A stretch of 51,282 nucleotides of DNA from IMG/VR virus record IMGVR_UViG_3300017917_003106, positions 1-51,282 of that record. One strand, given 5' to 3'. Source of the DNA: a virus. Positions within the stretch are counted from its first letter, which is position 1. The number at the start of each line of letters is the position of its first letter. Below, in pieces: positions 8,615 through 17,780 of the stretch. A program made the translations under genes and the position numbers. Below the pieces are notes generated by a model. It ran no database searches and was not told the origin of the DNA. It was given only the letters and a program-made list of their open reading frames with translations.

Positions 8615-9994
8615 ATGGCAAAAAAGAAAATCTTATTACTTGCTGATGACCTAAGAATGGCAAGTGGTATTGCCAACGTATCCAAACAGTTAGTATTGGG
8701 AACGGTGGATAAATACGATTGGGTTCAGTTGGGTGCAGCAATTAAACATCCCGAAGCAGGTAAAGTTTTTGATTTAAATGAAGATGTAAGAAAACAGACT
8801 GGAGTTGCAGACGCTAATGTAAAAATTTATCCGTTTGATGGATATGGAAATGCGGATATTATCAGACAATTACTGATGATTGAAAAGCCAGACGCAATCC
8901 TACACTTTACAGACCCGAGATATTGGATTTGGTTATATGAAATTGAGCATGAGATTAGACAAACTTGCCCTCTTTTCTTCTATCATATTTGGGATGACCT
9001 TCCAGACCCAAAATATAACAGAAATTATTACGAAAGTTGTGATTGGTTAGGTTGTATTTCTAAACAAACATACGGTATTGTAAAAAGAGTATATGGTTGG
9101 GATAAAGAACCACATTGGAAAACTGCAGAAGATTGGCAAGTAAGTTATGTTCCACATGGTATCAATTCCGAATTGTATTTCCCAACAGATGTTCCACAAG
9201 ATTTCAAAGAAAGTATTTTTGGAGATAAGGATTATGAATTTGTTTTGTATTGGAGTAACAGAAATATTCGTAGAAAACAACCTATTGATGTAATGTTGGC
9301 ATTTGAAGAATTCAGAAAAGCATTACCAGAGGAAAAAAGAGATAAAGTTTGTTTATTAATGCATACAAATCCGGTAGAAGAACATGGAACTGATTTAATC
9401 GCATGTGCAAGAGATTTGATGCCAGATGCAAAAATCATATTTGCACCAAACAGATATAACGAAAAAGAATTAAACTATCTTTACAACTTAGCGGATGTAA
9501 CAATTAATATTGCATCAAACGAAGGATTTGGTTTAACAACTGCGGAAAGTGTGATGGCAGGAACACCAACAATCCTAAATGTGACGGGTGGTTTGCAAGA
9601 CCAGTGTGGGTTTAGAGAAAAGGGTAGTGGTAGATTATTAACTGCAGATGATTATGTGAAAATAGGTTCCTTACACAACAAATACTTTAAGGAAACGCAT
9701 GTTTGGGGAGATTGGGTTAAACCAATTTGGCCAGTTCGTTCAACAACAGGTTCAGTTCCAACACCATATATCTTTGATGATAGAGTAGATTTCCAAGATG
9801 TGGCACCTCTTATTATGGATTGGTATAGAATTGGTAGAGAAGAAAGAAAAGCAGCAGGATTAAAAGGTAGAAAGTTCTTCTTAGGAGAGGGTAAATTGAG
9901 TAGAGAAGCAATGTGTTCGGCATTAGTTGAAGGTATGGAAGGAGCATTTGCAAATTGGAAACCGAGAGAAAAATATAAATTGATAGAGTTATAA
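8615..9994 (+). CDS. Glycosyltransferase, GT-B fold (GT4-like)
   Basis: A 459-residue protein with an N-terminal Rossmann-type start (KKILLLADDLRMASGIANVS) and a C-terminal nucleotide-sugar domain. Characteristic pieces are VPHGIN ahead of the linker, SNRNIRRKQP at the start of the second domain, and EGFGLTTAESVMAGTP near residue 303, the E-x7-E type donor-binding motif of GT4 enzymes. It is soluble, with no signal or membrane segment. It opens a run of sugar genes to 22210 and is followed one base later by another GT-B gene. Donor and acceptor cannot be inferred. Confidence 0.87.
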   Translation: MAKKKILLLADDLRMASGIANVSKQLVLGTVDKYDWVQLGAAIKHPEAGKVFDLNEDVRKQTGVADANVKIYPFDGYGNADIIRQLLMIEKPDAILHFTDPRYWIWLYEIEHEIRQTCPLFFYHIWDDLPDPKYNRNYYESCDWLGCISKQTYGIVKRVYGWDKEPHWKTAEDWQVSYVPHGINSELYFPTDVPQDFKESIFGDKDYEFVLYWSNRNIRRKQPIDVMLAFEEFRKALPEEKRDKVCLLMHTNPVEEHGTDLIACARDLMPDAKIIFAPNRYNEKELNYLYNLADVTINIASNEGFGLTTAESVMAGTPTILNVTGGLQDQCGFREKGSGRLLTADDYVKIGSLHNKYFKETHVWGDWVKPIWPVRSTTGSVPTPYIFDDRVDFQDVAPLIMDWYRIGREERKAAGLKGRKFFLGEGKLSREAMCSALVEGMEGAFANWKPREKYKLIEL

Positions 9995-9995
9995 T

Positions 9996-11267
9996 ATGAA
10001 ACCAACATTAGTATTTCAGGCACCAGTAGCAACCCGTAGTGGGTATGGTGACCATAGTAGAGATTTGTTACACTCACTATACAAATTAGACAAATTCGAT
10101 ATAAAGGTAATAAGTACCAGATGGGGGATGACTCCGATGGATGCACTAAATTATGATAATCAATTTCATAAATGGATTGTAGATAGGATTGTTCCACAGA
10201 TTACAGAAAAACCAGATGTGTATATTCAGGTTACAGTTCCAAATGAATTTCAACCTTTGGGAGGATATAACATTGGTATCACAGCAGGTATAGAAACTAC
10301 CGCATGTAATATAGAATGGATTCAAGGGTGTAACCGTATGGATTTAGTTATAACTCCTTCAGAGCACGCGAAATTGAGCCTGGTGGGAACTGTTTATAAC
10401 GAAGCAGATAGAGTAACACAACAACTAATAAGACAACACAAAGTAGAAAAACCAGTTGAAGTTTTATTTGAAGGATATGATGAAAATGATTTTGGAACAG
10501 AAATAGTTTATGATGTAGATTTATCGCAGGTTAAAGAAGATTTCGCTTTCCTATTTGTAGGACATTGGTTGAGAGGTGATTTGGGTGAGGATAGAAAGAA
10601 CATTGGAATGATGATTAAAACATTCGCAATGGCATTCAAAAACGAAAAAGTAAAACCCGCACTTATTCTCAAAACATCTTCTGCAGGATTTAGTGTAATT
10701 GATAGAGAAACTACATTACAAAAAATTAAAGATGCATTGGGTGATGATTACAAAAAGGTTCCTGTTTATTTATTGCATGGGGATTTAACACCTGATGAAA
10801 TGAATGGATTGTACGAACATCCAAAAGTAAAAGCAATGTTGAACTTCACAAAGGGTGAAGGGTTTGGTAGACCATTGTTAGAATTCAGTTTGACAGGAAA
10901 ACCAATTTTAGTAAGTAATTGGAGTGGACATTTGGATTTCTTAAAAGAGGGTGCGGTATTATTAGATGGTGAGTTGAAAGAGGTTCACGAATCGGCAGCA
11001 GACCAATTCTTACTAAAAGAATCAAAATGGTTTAATGTAAACATTTCAAAAGCATTGCAATCCATAAAAGATGTTTATAAGAATTACGATAAATACAAAA
11101 AGGAAGCAGTTAAGTTAGGTAAGTATAACAAAGAAAACTTTAGTTTAACAAAAATGACAGAAGGATTTGATTCAATATTAAACAAATATGGTATTTATAA
11201 TAAAATACAACCTAAGTTTCAACAACTTCAACTACCTAAATTAAAAATGTTAAATAAAAATGAGTAA
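9996..11267 (+). CDS. Glycosyltransferase, GT-B fold (GT4-like)
   Basis: A 423-residue enzyme of the same general fold as the previous one. The N-terminal domain includes SGYGDHSRDLL, the glycine-rich acceptor-side loop, and ITPSEHAKLSL. The donor domain begins at FLFVGHWLRGDLGEDRKN and carries KGEGFGRPLLEFSLTGKP near residue 288, matching the EGFG-E motif. The C-terminus is basic and helical. It is one base from its neighbour upstream and overlaps the next gene by 8 bases. The two consecutive GT-B genes probably add successive sugars. Specificity is unknown. Confidence 0.87.
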   Translation: MKPTLVFQAPVATRSGYGDHSRDLLHSLYKLDKFDIKVISTRWGMTPMDALNYDNQFHKWIVDRIVPQITEKPDVYIQVTVPNEFQPLGGYNIGITAGIETTACNIEWIQGCNRMDLVITPSEHAKLSLVGTVYNEADRVTQQLIRQHKVEKPVEVLFEGYDENDFGTEIVYDVDLSQVKEDFAFLFVGHWLRGDLGEDRKNIGMMIKTFAMAFKNEKVKPALILKTSSAGFSVIDRETTLQKIKDALGDDYKKVPVYLLHGDLTPDEMNGLYEHPKVKAMLNFTKGEGFGRPLLEFSLTGKPILVSNWSGHLDFLKEGAVLLDGELKEVHESAADQFLLKESKWFNVNISKALQSIKDVYKNYDKYKKEAVKLGKYNKENFSLTKMTEGFDSILNKYGIYNKIQPKFQQLQLPKLKMLNKNE

Positions 11268-11733
11268 TTATTCTCCAATATATCGTAAGTTTATTGATGA
11301 TAAAAACATAATTACTCCTAATCAAATGACTAGGGGTAATTTTTATTTAATAAAGGAATATCATAGAGTTGATGGTACAAAAGATAGATATACCGAATCA
11401 ACTGCACCTATAATCTATACACTATTTGTATCAGCAGGAAAAGATATTGTTCACGCAGTTAAAGTAACAAATGTTAGACCTGAACTTATAAAACGATTTT
11501 TTGGTAGATTTGTAAACGAAGATACTGAAAAATTAGAAATAAAAGGAGGTGCTAAAAAGTTTTATCAATCGGTAGTTAGTAAAGTTCCAGTGGTAACAAA
11601 CGATGCATACAGAACTTATAAATTGAGTGGTATTCAAAAAGTTGTTAAATTAGATATGGATGTAAACGAACTTACACCTAATAATATGAATGTTGAGGGT
11701 GTGGAAGAAAAAGGACAAGTAAAAAATAAATAG
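11260..11733 (+). CDS. Hypothetical protein, 157 aa
   Basis: I do not recognise a domain. The protein looks like an alpha/beta cytoplasmic phage protein, with TRGNFYLIKEYHRVDGTK, a central segment HAVKVTNVRPELIKRFFGRF and a C-terminal part with YRTYKLSGIQKVVKLDMDVNEL. No signal, membrane segment or cysteine is seen. It overlaps the preceding glycosyltransferase by 8 bases and is followed by another tiny phage-type gene. These two non-sugar genes may be core phage genes into which the glycan genes were inserted. Confidence 0.75.
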   Translation: MSNYSPIYRKFIDDKNIITPNQMTRGNFYLIKEYHRVDGTKDRYTESTAPIIYTLFVSAGKDIVHAVKVTNVRPELIKRFFGRFVNEDTEKLEIKGGAKKFYQSVVSKVPVVTNDAYRTYKLSGIQKVVKLDMDVNELTPNNMNVEGVEEKGQVKNK

Positions 11734-11735
11734 TT

Positions 11736-11900
11736 ATGACTTCAAAGGAATTTGTTATTTGGTTGAGAGGATTTGTAGCAGCATCTCACAATTATAATAT
11801 AACTCCAAAACAGTGGGATGAATTAAAAGATACTTTAAAAACAGTAGAAGATACAGTTTTAATTTTAAAAGAAGAAAATATAGTAAAAGATGAAAATTAG
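11736..11900 (+). CDS. Small conserved-looking phage protein, 54 aa
   Basis: A 54-codon gene running from ATG at 11736 to TAG at 11898-11900. It encodes a compact helical protein beginning MTSKEFVIWLRGFVAA, followed by NITPKQWDELKDTL. The pattern of an aromatic WLRGF segment and TPKQWD before a second helix is one I remember from small hypothetical proteins in many T4-like phages. It starts two bases after the previous stop and its last 11 bases overlap the next gene. It was probably missed by length cut-offs. Confidence 0.7.
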   Translation: MTSKEFVIWLRGFVAASHNYNITPKQWDELKDTLKTVEDTVLILKEENIVKDEN

Positions 11901-12516
11901 TTACGCAATTACAGTATGTAATGAGTTTGATGAAACGATAAAATTATTAACTCTATTACTAAACTATAAATCAACGGAATCAGAAATTGTAATTCTCTTA
12001 GATACACCAAAAGCATCTGAAGAACTTATTGAGTATTTAGAATTGCAAGCAAATGCAGATAAAATTACACTAATCGAATCCGAATTTGGTGGAGATTTCG
12101 CACAATGGAAAAACCTATTAAACTCACAATGTAAAGGTGAGTGGATATTTCAATTGGATGCGGATGAATTATTATCACCAAACCTTATTGTAAATTTAGA
12201 AGATATTTTGGAAGTAAATACGGATAAGGAAATGATTGCAGTTCCAAGAATAAACATCGTAAATGGTTTAACAGAAGCACACATTCAAAAATGGGGATGG
12301 AATCTAAACGAAAGAGGTTGGGTAAACTTTCCAGATTTTCAAACCCGTATCTACAAAAACAAACCTGAACAAATTGGTTGGAGTGGTAAAGTGCATGAAA
12401 GAATTGTTGGATTCCAATCTTATACATCTTTACCAACTGATGAGTTATATTGTATCAAACACATCAAAGAAATAGAAAGACAAGAAAAACAAAACAATTA
12501 TTACGATACATTGTAG
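11890..12516 (+). CDS. Glycosyltransferase family 2-like protein (GT-A)
   Basis: A 208-residue GT-A protein. It begins with the typical strand SYAITVCNEFDET, shows VILLDTP in the second strand, GGDFAQWKNLL before the metal site, and QLDADE with the DxD-type motif D90-A-D92. The C-terminal WSGKVHERI resembles the acceptor-side segment of small LPS-type GT2 enzymes. It is soluble. Its TAG stop overlaps the probable GTG start of the next gene (TAGTG). Acceptor unknown. Confidence 0.85.
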   Translation: MKISYAITVCNEFDETIKLLTLLLNYKSTESEIVILLDTPKASEELIEYLELQANADKITLIESEFGGDFAQWKNLLNSQCKGEWIFQLDADELLSPNLIVNLEDILEVNTDKEMIAVPRINIVNGLTEAHIQKWGWNLNERGWVNFPDFQTRIYKNKPEQIGWSGKVHERIVGFQSYTSLPTDELYCIKHIKEIERQEKQNNYYDTL

Positions 12517-13178
12517 TGATACACATATATTATCATATTTACGCAATAGAAGGGGTTGAACCTATCATAGAAGAACAACTCACTCTTATAGAAAAATGGA
12601 TTGATGTTCCATACATTTTGAATGTCGGTATATCAATAGCAAATGATAATTCACCAACCGATAAAATAATCGAAAAATTCTACAATTACCAAAAACCAAA
12701 TTATCGTATCAGAGATATTCGTTCAAAGGGACATGAAATGATTACTTTAGATTTAATAGAAAAAGATAAAGAAAAATTTGGAGATTCCGATTATATTTTG
12801 TATATTCATACTAAGGGCGCATCTAAACAAAATGATGATAAATTACAAAATGTTACCAGTTGGAGACATTTAATGAATTATTTCAATATTGAAAAATGGA
12901 AAGATGCAATCCAAATTTTCACTAACACATCATATAACACATATGGGGTTTTGTTTGGGAAAGCAGGAAATTGGACAATATACTCTGGTAATTTTTGGTG
13001 GATGAGAGGTTCATACGCAAAAACATTGAACTTAGAAGGGGTAAAAAAGAACAGTAGATATTCTGCAGAACACTCTTTTATACAAATGGGAGAAGATTGG
13101 AAACCATATTCACCATATAACAGAGAGGGGGAAGACCATTATTCAATATTATTCGAAAGAAAAGAATATGAAAAATAA
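12516..13178 (+). CDS. Glycosyltransferase-like protein with HTKG motif
   Basis: About 220 residues when started at GTG 12516, which overlaps the previous stop. An ATG at 12450 would give a basic extension lying inside the previous gene and is less likely. The start I chose places the strand HIYYHIYAIEG at the N-terminus. DYILYIHTKGAS near residue 95 is a signature I associate with capsule and rhamnan-synthesis glycosyltransferase-like proteins, and NFWWMRGSYAKTL resembles their acceptor-side segment. Its end overlaps the next gene by 11 bases. Function as a transferase is likely but not certain. Confidence 0.68.
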   Translation: MIHIYYHIYAIEGVEPIIEEQLTLIEKWIDVPYILNVGISIANDNSPTDKIIEKFYNYQKPNYRIRDIRSKGHEMITLDLIEKDKEKFGDSDYILYIHTKGASKQNDDKLQNVTSWRHLMNYFNIEKWKDAIQIFTNTSYNTYGVLFGKAGNWTIYSGNFWWMRGSYAKTLNLEGVKKNSRYSAEHSFIQMGEDWKPYSPYNREGEDHYSILFERKEYEK

Positions 13179-14076
13179 ATCAAAGGTTACATTTATATAC
13201 GCATACGATGGGGAGGAATGGTCTACTCCAATGGCATTGGTAAAAGAGTTCCAATTAAGAGGTTGGGAAACTGAAATAGTATCAATTGGTAGTAATAAAA
13301 CAGGTAACTACAATGATTTAAAATTACAAAGATGGATTGAGTTAAAACCACAAACCGATATTGTAATTTTTATGGATTGGGGTAGATTTGATTCACCATA
13401 TTTGGATAAGAATTTAGTTCCAAACGCATTTTGGATACAAGAAAGTGGAGATGACCCACAAAATTTTGAAAGAAACTTTCCAAAATCAAACCGATTTCAT
13501 TTAACATTCACACCGGATTTTGAGGCATATACCGAATATACAAACAGAGGTATAAACGCAAGATGGATTACACACTTTGCAGATACCGAAGTTCAATATC
13601 CTATGAACTTAGAACCAAAGTATGTTGCAGTAACAAGTAGAGGTTTGGGTAACTCCGGATTTTTAGACCATTTAACAAATTGGGCAGAGGGAGCAATAGG
13701 AAACCAAAACGGAATGGATGCGAAAGAACATACCAAATTCTTAAATAGTGGATTGATGGTTATACAGAATAGTAGATGGGGAGAAATTACTCGTAGAATA
13801 TTTGAAGGAATGGCATGTGGTAAATTAGTGATAACAGATAGATTAAATGAAAATAAAAAGTTGCATGAAATATTCATTGATAAAGAAGATATAATTTATT
13901 ATGATGATATGTTCGATTGTATTGAAAAGATAAATTATTACAATGAAAATGAAAATGAAAGGGAAAGAATTGCATACAACGGTTTCCAAAAAGTAACACA
14001 CAATTATACACAAATACAAGTAGTAGATAAATTAATAGAAGAATGGAAAAGTTACCAATCAGTATCGGCATCTTAG
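13168..14076 (+). CDS. CgeB-like glycosyltransferase
   Basis: A 302-residue GT-B protein. The N-terminal part (FIYAYDGEEWSTPMALVKEF) and the middle NAFWIQESGDDPQNFERN resemble the glycosyltransferases of the CgeB/DUF3880 group. The C-terminal RIFEGMACGKLVITDRL near residue 210, followed by IIYYDDMFDCIEKINYY, is the usual donor-domain signature of that group. CgeB-like enzymes decorate spore or cell-surface glycans. The gene overlaps both neighbours, by 11 and 34 bases, so it is firmly inside the glycan operon. Confidence 0.75.
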   Translation: MKNKSKVTFIYAYDGEEWSTPMALVKEFQLRGWETEIVSIGSNKTGNYNDLKLQRWIELKPQTDIVIFMDWGRFDSPYLDKNLVPNAFWIQESGDDPQNFERNFPKSNRFHLTFTPDFEAYTEYTNRGINARWITHFADTEVQYPMNLEPKYVAVTSRGLGNSGFLDHLTNWAEGAIGNQNGMDAKEHTKFLNSGLMVIQNSRWGEITRRIFEGMACGKLVITDRLNENKKLHEIFIDKEDIIYYDDMFDCIEKINYYNENENERERIAYNGFQKVTHNYTQIQVVDKLIEEWKSYQSVSAS

Positions 14077-14786
14077 CGTGGAAAAGTGGTCAAACATTAG
14101 TTGATACACTTTTAACATACCATAACAATGGTTTATTTAATATAGTAAATGATGTTACTATATTATTTCAAGAGTATTCAGAAGAAGACCACAAAATATC
14201 ATCTCATTTCAAATTAGATAGTATTTGTCTTTCAACAAATGTTGGAATTGGAAAAGGATTCATTCGTTTAACCCAAAACGCCCAAACCGATAATGTATTG
14301 GTGTTAGAGCATGATTGGAAATTGATTGAGAATATCCAAACAACTTACGAAAGATTAAAAAGTGGTTTAGAATTATTAGATGAAGGAATTGATTGTGTTA
14401 GATATAGACACAGACAAAATCCAGGTAACCCACATTTTTCTTTTCAATATCAAGGTAGAGAGTTAGATTATTACGATAACGAAATAGAATGTACTTCACC
14501 ACACTTATTAGATTCGGTACATTGGACAGACCCATCAGTTCAGTTTCCTGATAAAATACAAAAGAAAGGTGAATATTTTCTAACAACATCCAGATGGGGT
14601 AATTTCACAAATAATCCTTGTCTTTACAAAAAAGGATTTTATTTAGATACGGTATTACCATTTGTTGGGGATGGTATTGCATTAGAAGGTAATATTAGTA
14701 GATGGTGGGCAAAACAATCCAATATTGGAGTAGCACATGGTGAAGGATTATTTACTCACATTGATAGTAGAAAATACGGAGTATGA
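14043..14786 (+). CDS. GT2-like glycosyltransferase
   Basis: A 247-residue protein of GT-A type. PISIGILAWKSGQTLVDTL forms the first nucleotide-binding strand, LSTNVGIGKGF the middle, and VLEHDW (E89-H90-D91) takes the position of the DxD metal site, so the motif is not canonical. The C-terminal half contains RWGNFTNNPCLYKKGF and an Arg/Trp-rich segment likely to contact the acceptor. The start lies 34 bases inside the CgeB-like gene. The stop overlaps the ATG of the next gene. A transferase role is supported by the neighbourhood. Confidence 0.7.
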   Translation: MEKLPISIGILAWKSGQTLVDTLLTYHNNGLFNIVNDVTILFQEYSEEDHKISSHFKLDSICLSTNVGIGKGFIRLTQNAQTDNVLVLEHDWKLIENIQTTYERLKSGLELLDEGIDCVRYRHRQNPGNPHFSFQYQGRELDYYDNEIECTSPHLLDSVHWTDPSVQFPDKIQKKGEYFLTTSRWGNFTNNPCLYKKGFYLDTVLPFVGDGIALEGNISRWWAKQSNIGVAHGEGLFTHIDSRKYGV

Positions 14787-16144
14787 CCAAATTTATAATA
14801 TTTGATTTAGATGGTGTATTGGTAGAAGCCAAAAAAATACATTATGAAACTTTAAATAAAGCATTGGAAGAAATCCATTCTTCATATGTAATATCTGAAA
14901 GTGAGCATCTTTCAATATACGATGGTTTAAAAACAACTCAAAAATTAGAATTATTAACTAAATATAAAGGATTGAGTAATCATTTATATGAACAAATTTG
15001 GAATAGAAAACAAGAACTTACAATAGAAGCTATTTCAGAATTGCAACCAGATTTACAAAAGATTGAACTTTTTAAAGAATTAAGAGATAGGGGATACAAA
15101 TTGGCATGTTGTTCAAACTCAATTAGAAGGTCTGTATTGGTAATGTTATCAAAGATTGGTATAATTGAATATATGGATTTAATCCTTTCCAATGAAGATG
15201 TAAAAAACTCTAAACCACATCCTGAAATGTATTGGAAAGCAATGAGTATGATGGGGGTATTACCAGAGGAAACCTTAATCGTAGAGGATTCACCACATGG
15301 ATTGTTAGCAGCAAGTAGGAGTAGAGCAAATGTATTAAGGGTAGATAATCCAAAAGATTTGGAAATAACAAAAATTATTCGTAAATTAGAACAAAATAAA
15401 ATTATGAGCATACCAAAATGGCAAGGTGGTAAGATGAATGTTCTTATCCCAATGGCAGGAGCAGGGACAAGATTTCAACAGGCCGGATACACATTCCCAA
15501 AACCACTTATTGATGTTGAGGGAAAACCGATGATTCAAGTTGTAACTGATAATCTTAATATTGATGCAACATTTATTTATGTTGTTCAAAAAGAACACAG
15601 AGAAAAATATAATTTGGATACTCTTTTAAACTTAATTACCCCCAATTGTAAGATTGTGGAAGTAAATGGTTTAACAGAAGGAGCAGCATGTACAACTCTT
15701 TTGGCTAAAGAATATATTAATAATGATGAACCATTACTTATGGCAAACTCCGACCAATTTGTGGAGTGGGATAGTAATGAGTTTATGTATAAAATGATTG
15801 AACAAAAAGTAGATGGTGGTATTTTAACATTTAAAGCAACCCATCCAAAATGGTCATTTGCTAAAATTGATGAATATGGGTATGTTACCGAAGTGGCAGA
15901 AAAGAATCCAATTTCAGATATAGCAACTGTTGGTGTTTACTATTGGGCTAAAGGTTCTGATTATGTAAAGTATGCAGAACAAATGATTGAAAAGAATATT
16001 AGAACCAACAATGAGTTTTATGTTTGTCCTGTATTTAATGAGGCAATCGGAGATGGTAAAAAAATAAAAACATTCAACATAGAAAAAATGTGGGGGTTAG
16101 GAACACCTGAAGATTTAAAATATTACTTAGAAAATAAAAAATGA
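14783..16144 (+). CDS. Fusion: HAD phosphatase/phosphomutase domain + sugar nucleotidyltransferase domain
   Basis: A 453-residue protein of two enzymes. Residues 1-205 are a HAD domain of the beta-phosphoglucomutase type: FDLDGVL with nucleophile D8 and acid/base D10, CCSNS (motif II), KPHPEMY (motif III Lys) and VEDSPHG (motif IV). From about residue 215 a nucleotidyltransferase begins: PMAGAGTRFQQAGYTFPKPL near 223, with signature GxGTR and Lys, then MANSDQF near the metal site. Linked activities would process a sugar phosphate and activate it to an NDP-sugar for the neighbouring transferases. An internal Met208 could start the second domain alone. The reading frame is continuous, so the fusion is real in this sequence. 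Confidence 0.85.
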   Translation: MTKFIIFDLDGVLVEAKKIHYETLNKALEEIHSSYVISESEHLSIYDGLKTTQKLELLTKYKGLSNHLYEQIWNRKQELTIEAISELQPDLQKIELFKELRDRGYKLACCSNSIRRSVLVMLSKIGIIEYMDLILSNEDVKNSKPHPEMYWKAMSMMGVLPEETLIVEDSPHGLLAASRSRANVLRVDNPKDLEITKIIRKLEQNKIMSIPKWQGGKMNVLIPMAGAGTRFQQAGYTFPKPLIDVEGKPMIQVVTDNLNIDATFIYVVQKEHREKYNLDTLLNLITPNCKIVEVNGLTEGAACTTLLAKEYINNDEPLLMANSDQFVEWDSNEFMYKMIEQKVDGGILTFKATHPKWSFAKIDEYGYVTEVAEKNPISDIATVGVYYWAKGSDYVKYAEQMIEKNIRTNNEFYVCPVFNEAIGDGKKIKTFNIEKMWGLGTPEDLKYYLENKK

Positions 16145-16578
16145 TATTAATATCGCATAGAGGAAATTTAAACGGAAAGATTTTAGAAAAAGAAAATCAT
16201 CCAGATTACATTGATGCTGCTATTAAAGAAGGATTTGATGTTGAAATTGATGTTTGGTTTAACGATGGTGTTTTATATTTAGGACATGATGTAATTCAAT
16301 ATCAAATTTCATCCGATTGGTTAAAACAAAGAATTGGAGAATTATGGATTCATTGTAAGAATATAGATGCAATAGAATGGTTCAATCAATACGGACAAAA
16401 TTTTAACTATTTTTGGCATCAAGAAGATACAGTAACTTTAACATCAAAAGCATACATTTGGGCATATCCTGGAAATCAACCAATAGAGAGAAGTATTGCA
16501 GTACTGCCAGAATTAAAAAAGGATAACATTAGTAAATGTATGGGTATATGTTCAGATTATATAATTAAATATAAATAA
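16141..16578 (+). CDS. Short GDPD-like (glycerophosphodiester phosphodiesterase-type) protein
   Basis: A 145-residue protein with the core motifs of the GDPD TIM barrel: ISHRGN (H6, R7), EIDVW (E35, D37) and LGHD (H49). These are the metal and catalytic residues of the family, so the active site seems preserved, although the protein is much shorter than the usual 240 or more residues. Similar short versions occur, to my memory, next to sugar nucleotidyltransferase genes. It may hydrolyse a phosphodiester in a sugar-lipid or act on a phosphoglycan. It overlaps the fusion gene by 4 bases and precedes the aminotransferase by 4 bases. Confidence 0.65.
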   Translation: MILISHRGNLNGKILEKENHPDYIDAAIKEGFDVEIDVWFNDGVLYLGHDVIQYQISSDWLKQRIGELWIHCKNIDAIEWFNQYGQNFNYFWHQEDTVTLTSKAYIWAYPGNQPIERSIAVLPELKKDNISKCMGICSDYIIKYK

Positions 16579-16582
16579 AGAT

Positions 16583-17779
16583 ATGAAAAAACCTAAAGAA
16601 CCAATTCAACTATTTAAAGTTCATATGAACCCAAACGCGAAAGTAGAGGTTGGGAAAATTTTAGATAGTGGATACATAGGTCAAGGACCTAAAGTAGAAG
16701 AATTTGAAAAAAAATTAAATGAATATTTTAATTCAGATAAAGTAGTTACACTGAATTCAGGAACAGCAGGATTACATCTTGCACTACATTTATTAAAAAA
16801 TCCATCAAAAAATTATAGAGATGTATTTGATGGCATCGCATTTACAGAAAATCACTGGCCTGGTATTGAAAATGGTGATGAAGTGTTGGCAACTCCATTA
16901 ACCTGTACCGCATCTAACTGGCCAATTCTTGCAAACGGATTAAAAATAAAATGGGTAGATATTGATGAAAAAACCCTTAATATGGATTTGGATGATTTAG
17001 AAAGAAAAATCACACCAAAAACAAAAGCAATCATTGCAGTACATTGGGGAGGGTATCCATTAGATTTGGATAGATTAAAAGAAATTCAAGCAAAAGCAAG
17101 ACAATTGTATGGATTTGCACCTGCAATTATCGAAGATGGGGCACACTCATTTGGTTCAGAATTTGGTGGTAAAAAATTAGGAAATCATGGAAACATCGTA
17201 ATGTATTCTTTACAGGCAATAAAACATATTACTTCCGTTGATGGTGGTTTATTATTACTTCCACACCAACAATTATACAATAGAGCAAAATTAATTCGCT
17301 GGTACGGAATTGATAGAGAAGGAAATAGAAAAGATTTTAGATGTGAAGCGGATATTGAAGAGTGGGGTTACAAAGCACATATGAATGATGTATGTGCAAC
17401 TGTTGGAATTGAGAATCTAAAAGATGCGGAATGGATTATTGGAAAACATAGAGAAAATGCAAAATTTTATGATGAAAATTTAAAAAATGTTAAAGGTGTA
17501 ACTTTATTAGAAAGAAAACCAAAACATAATTCGGCATTTTGGATTTACAGCATGTTAGTTGATGATAGAGATGGTTTCTATAAGTGGATGAAAGAATGTA
17601 ATATTGTGGTATCTCAAGTTCACGAAAGAAACGATAAACATACCTGTGTTAAAGAGTATAAAACCGCTCTACCTACATTGGAAAAAACTATTGGAAAAGT
17701 TGTTTCAATACCTGTGGGTTGGTGGGTGACTGAAGAAGAAAGACAATATATTGTAGATTGTATTAAAAAAGGATGGTAA
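16583..17779 (+). CDS. DegT/DnrJ/EryC1/StrS-family sugar aminotransferase
   Basis: A 398-residue PLP enzyme that makes amino-deoxy-sugar nucleotides. Visible features are GQGPKVEEFEKKL at the N-terminus, LNSGTAGLHLAL (PLP phosphate loop), EDGAHSFG (Asp to pyridine N) and SLQAIKHITSVDGG with K214 as the Schiff-base lysine. HMNDVCATVG is the usual C-terminal marker. There is a small insertion around DVFDGIAFTENHWP. It is followed after one base by a GNAT gene. Such a pair commonly makes an N-acylated amino sugar, so the phage glycan likely contains one. Confidence 0.92.
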   Translation: MKKPKEPIQLFKVHMNPNAKVEVGKILDSGYIGQGPKVEEFEKKLNEYFNSDKVVTLNSGTAGLHLALHLLKNPSKNYRDVFDGIAFTENHWPGIENGDEVLATPLTCTASNWPILANGLKIKWVDIDEKTLNMDLDDLERKITPKTKAIIAVHWGGYPLDLDRLKEIQAKARQLYGFAPAIIEDGAHSFGSEFGGKKLGNHGNIVMYSLQAIKHITSVDGGLLLLPHQQLYNRAKLIRWYGIDREGNRKDFRCEADIEEWGYKAHMNDVCATVGIENLKDAEWIIGKHRENAKFYDENLKNVKGVTLLERKPKHNSAFWIYSMLVDDRDGFYKWMKECNIVVSQVHERNDKHTCVKEYKTALPTLEKTIGKVVSIPVGWWVTEEERQYIVDCIKKGW

Positions 17780-17780
17780 T

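Noticed and set aside
9652-10197. 181-codon minus-strand open frame
   Set aside because: It covers the ends of two well-supported glycosyltransferase genes on the plus strand and has no recognisable domain.
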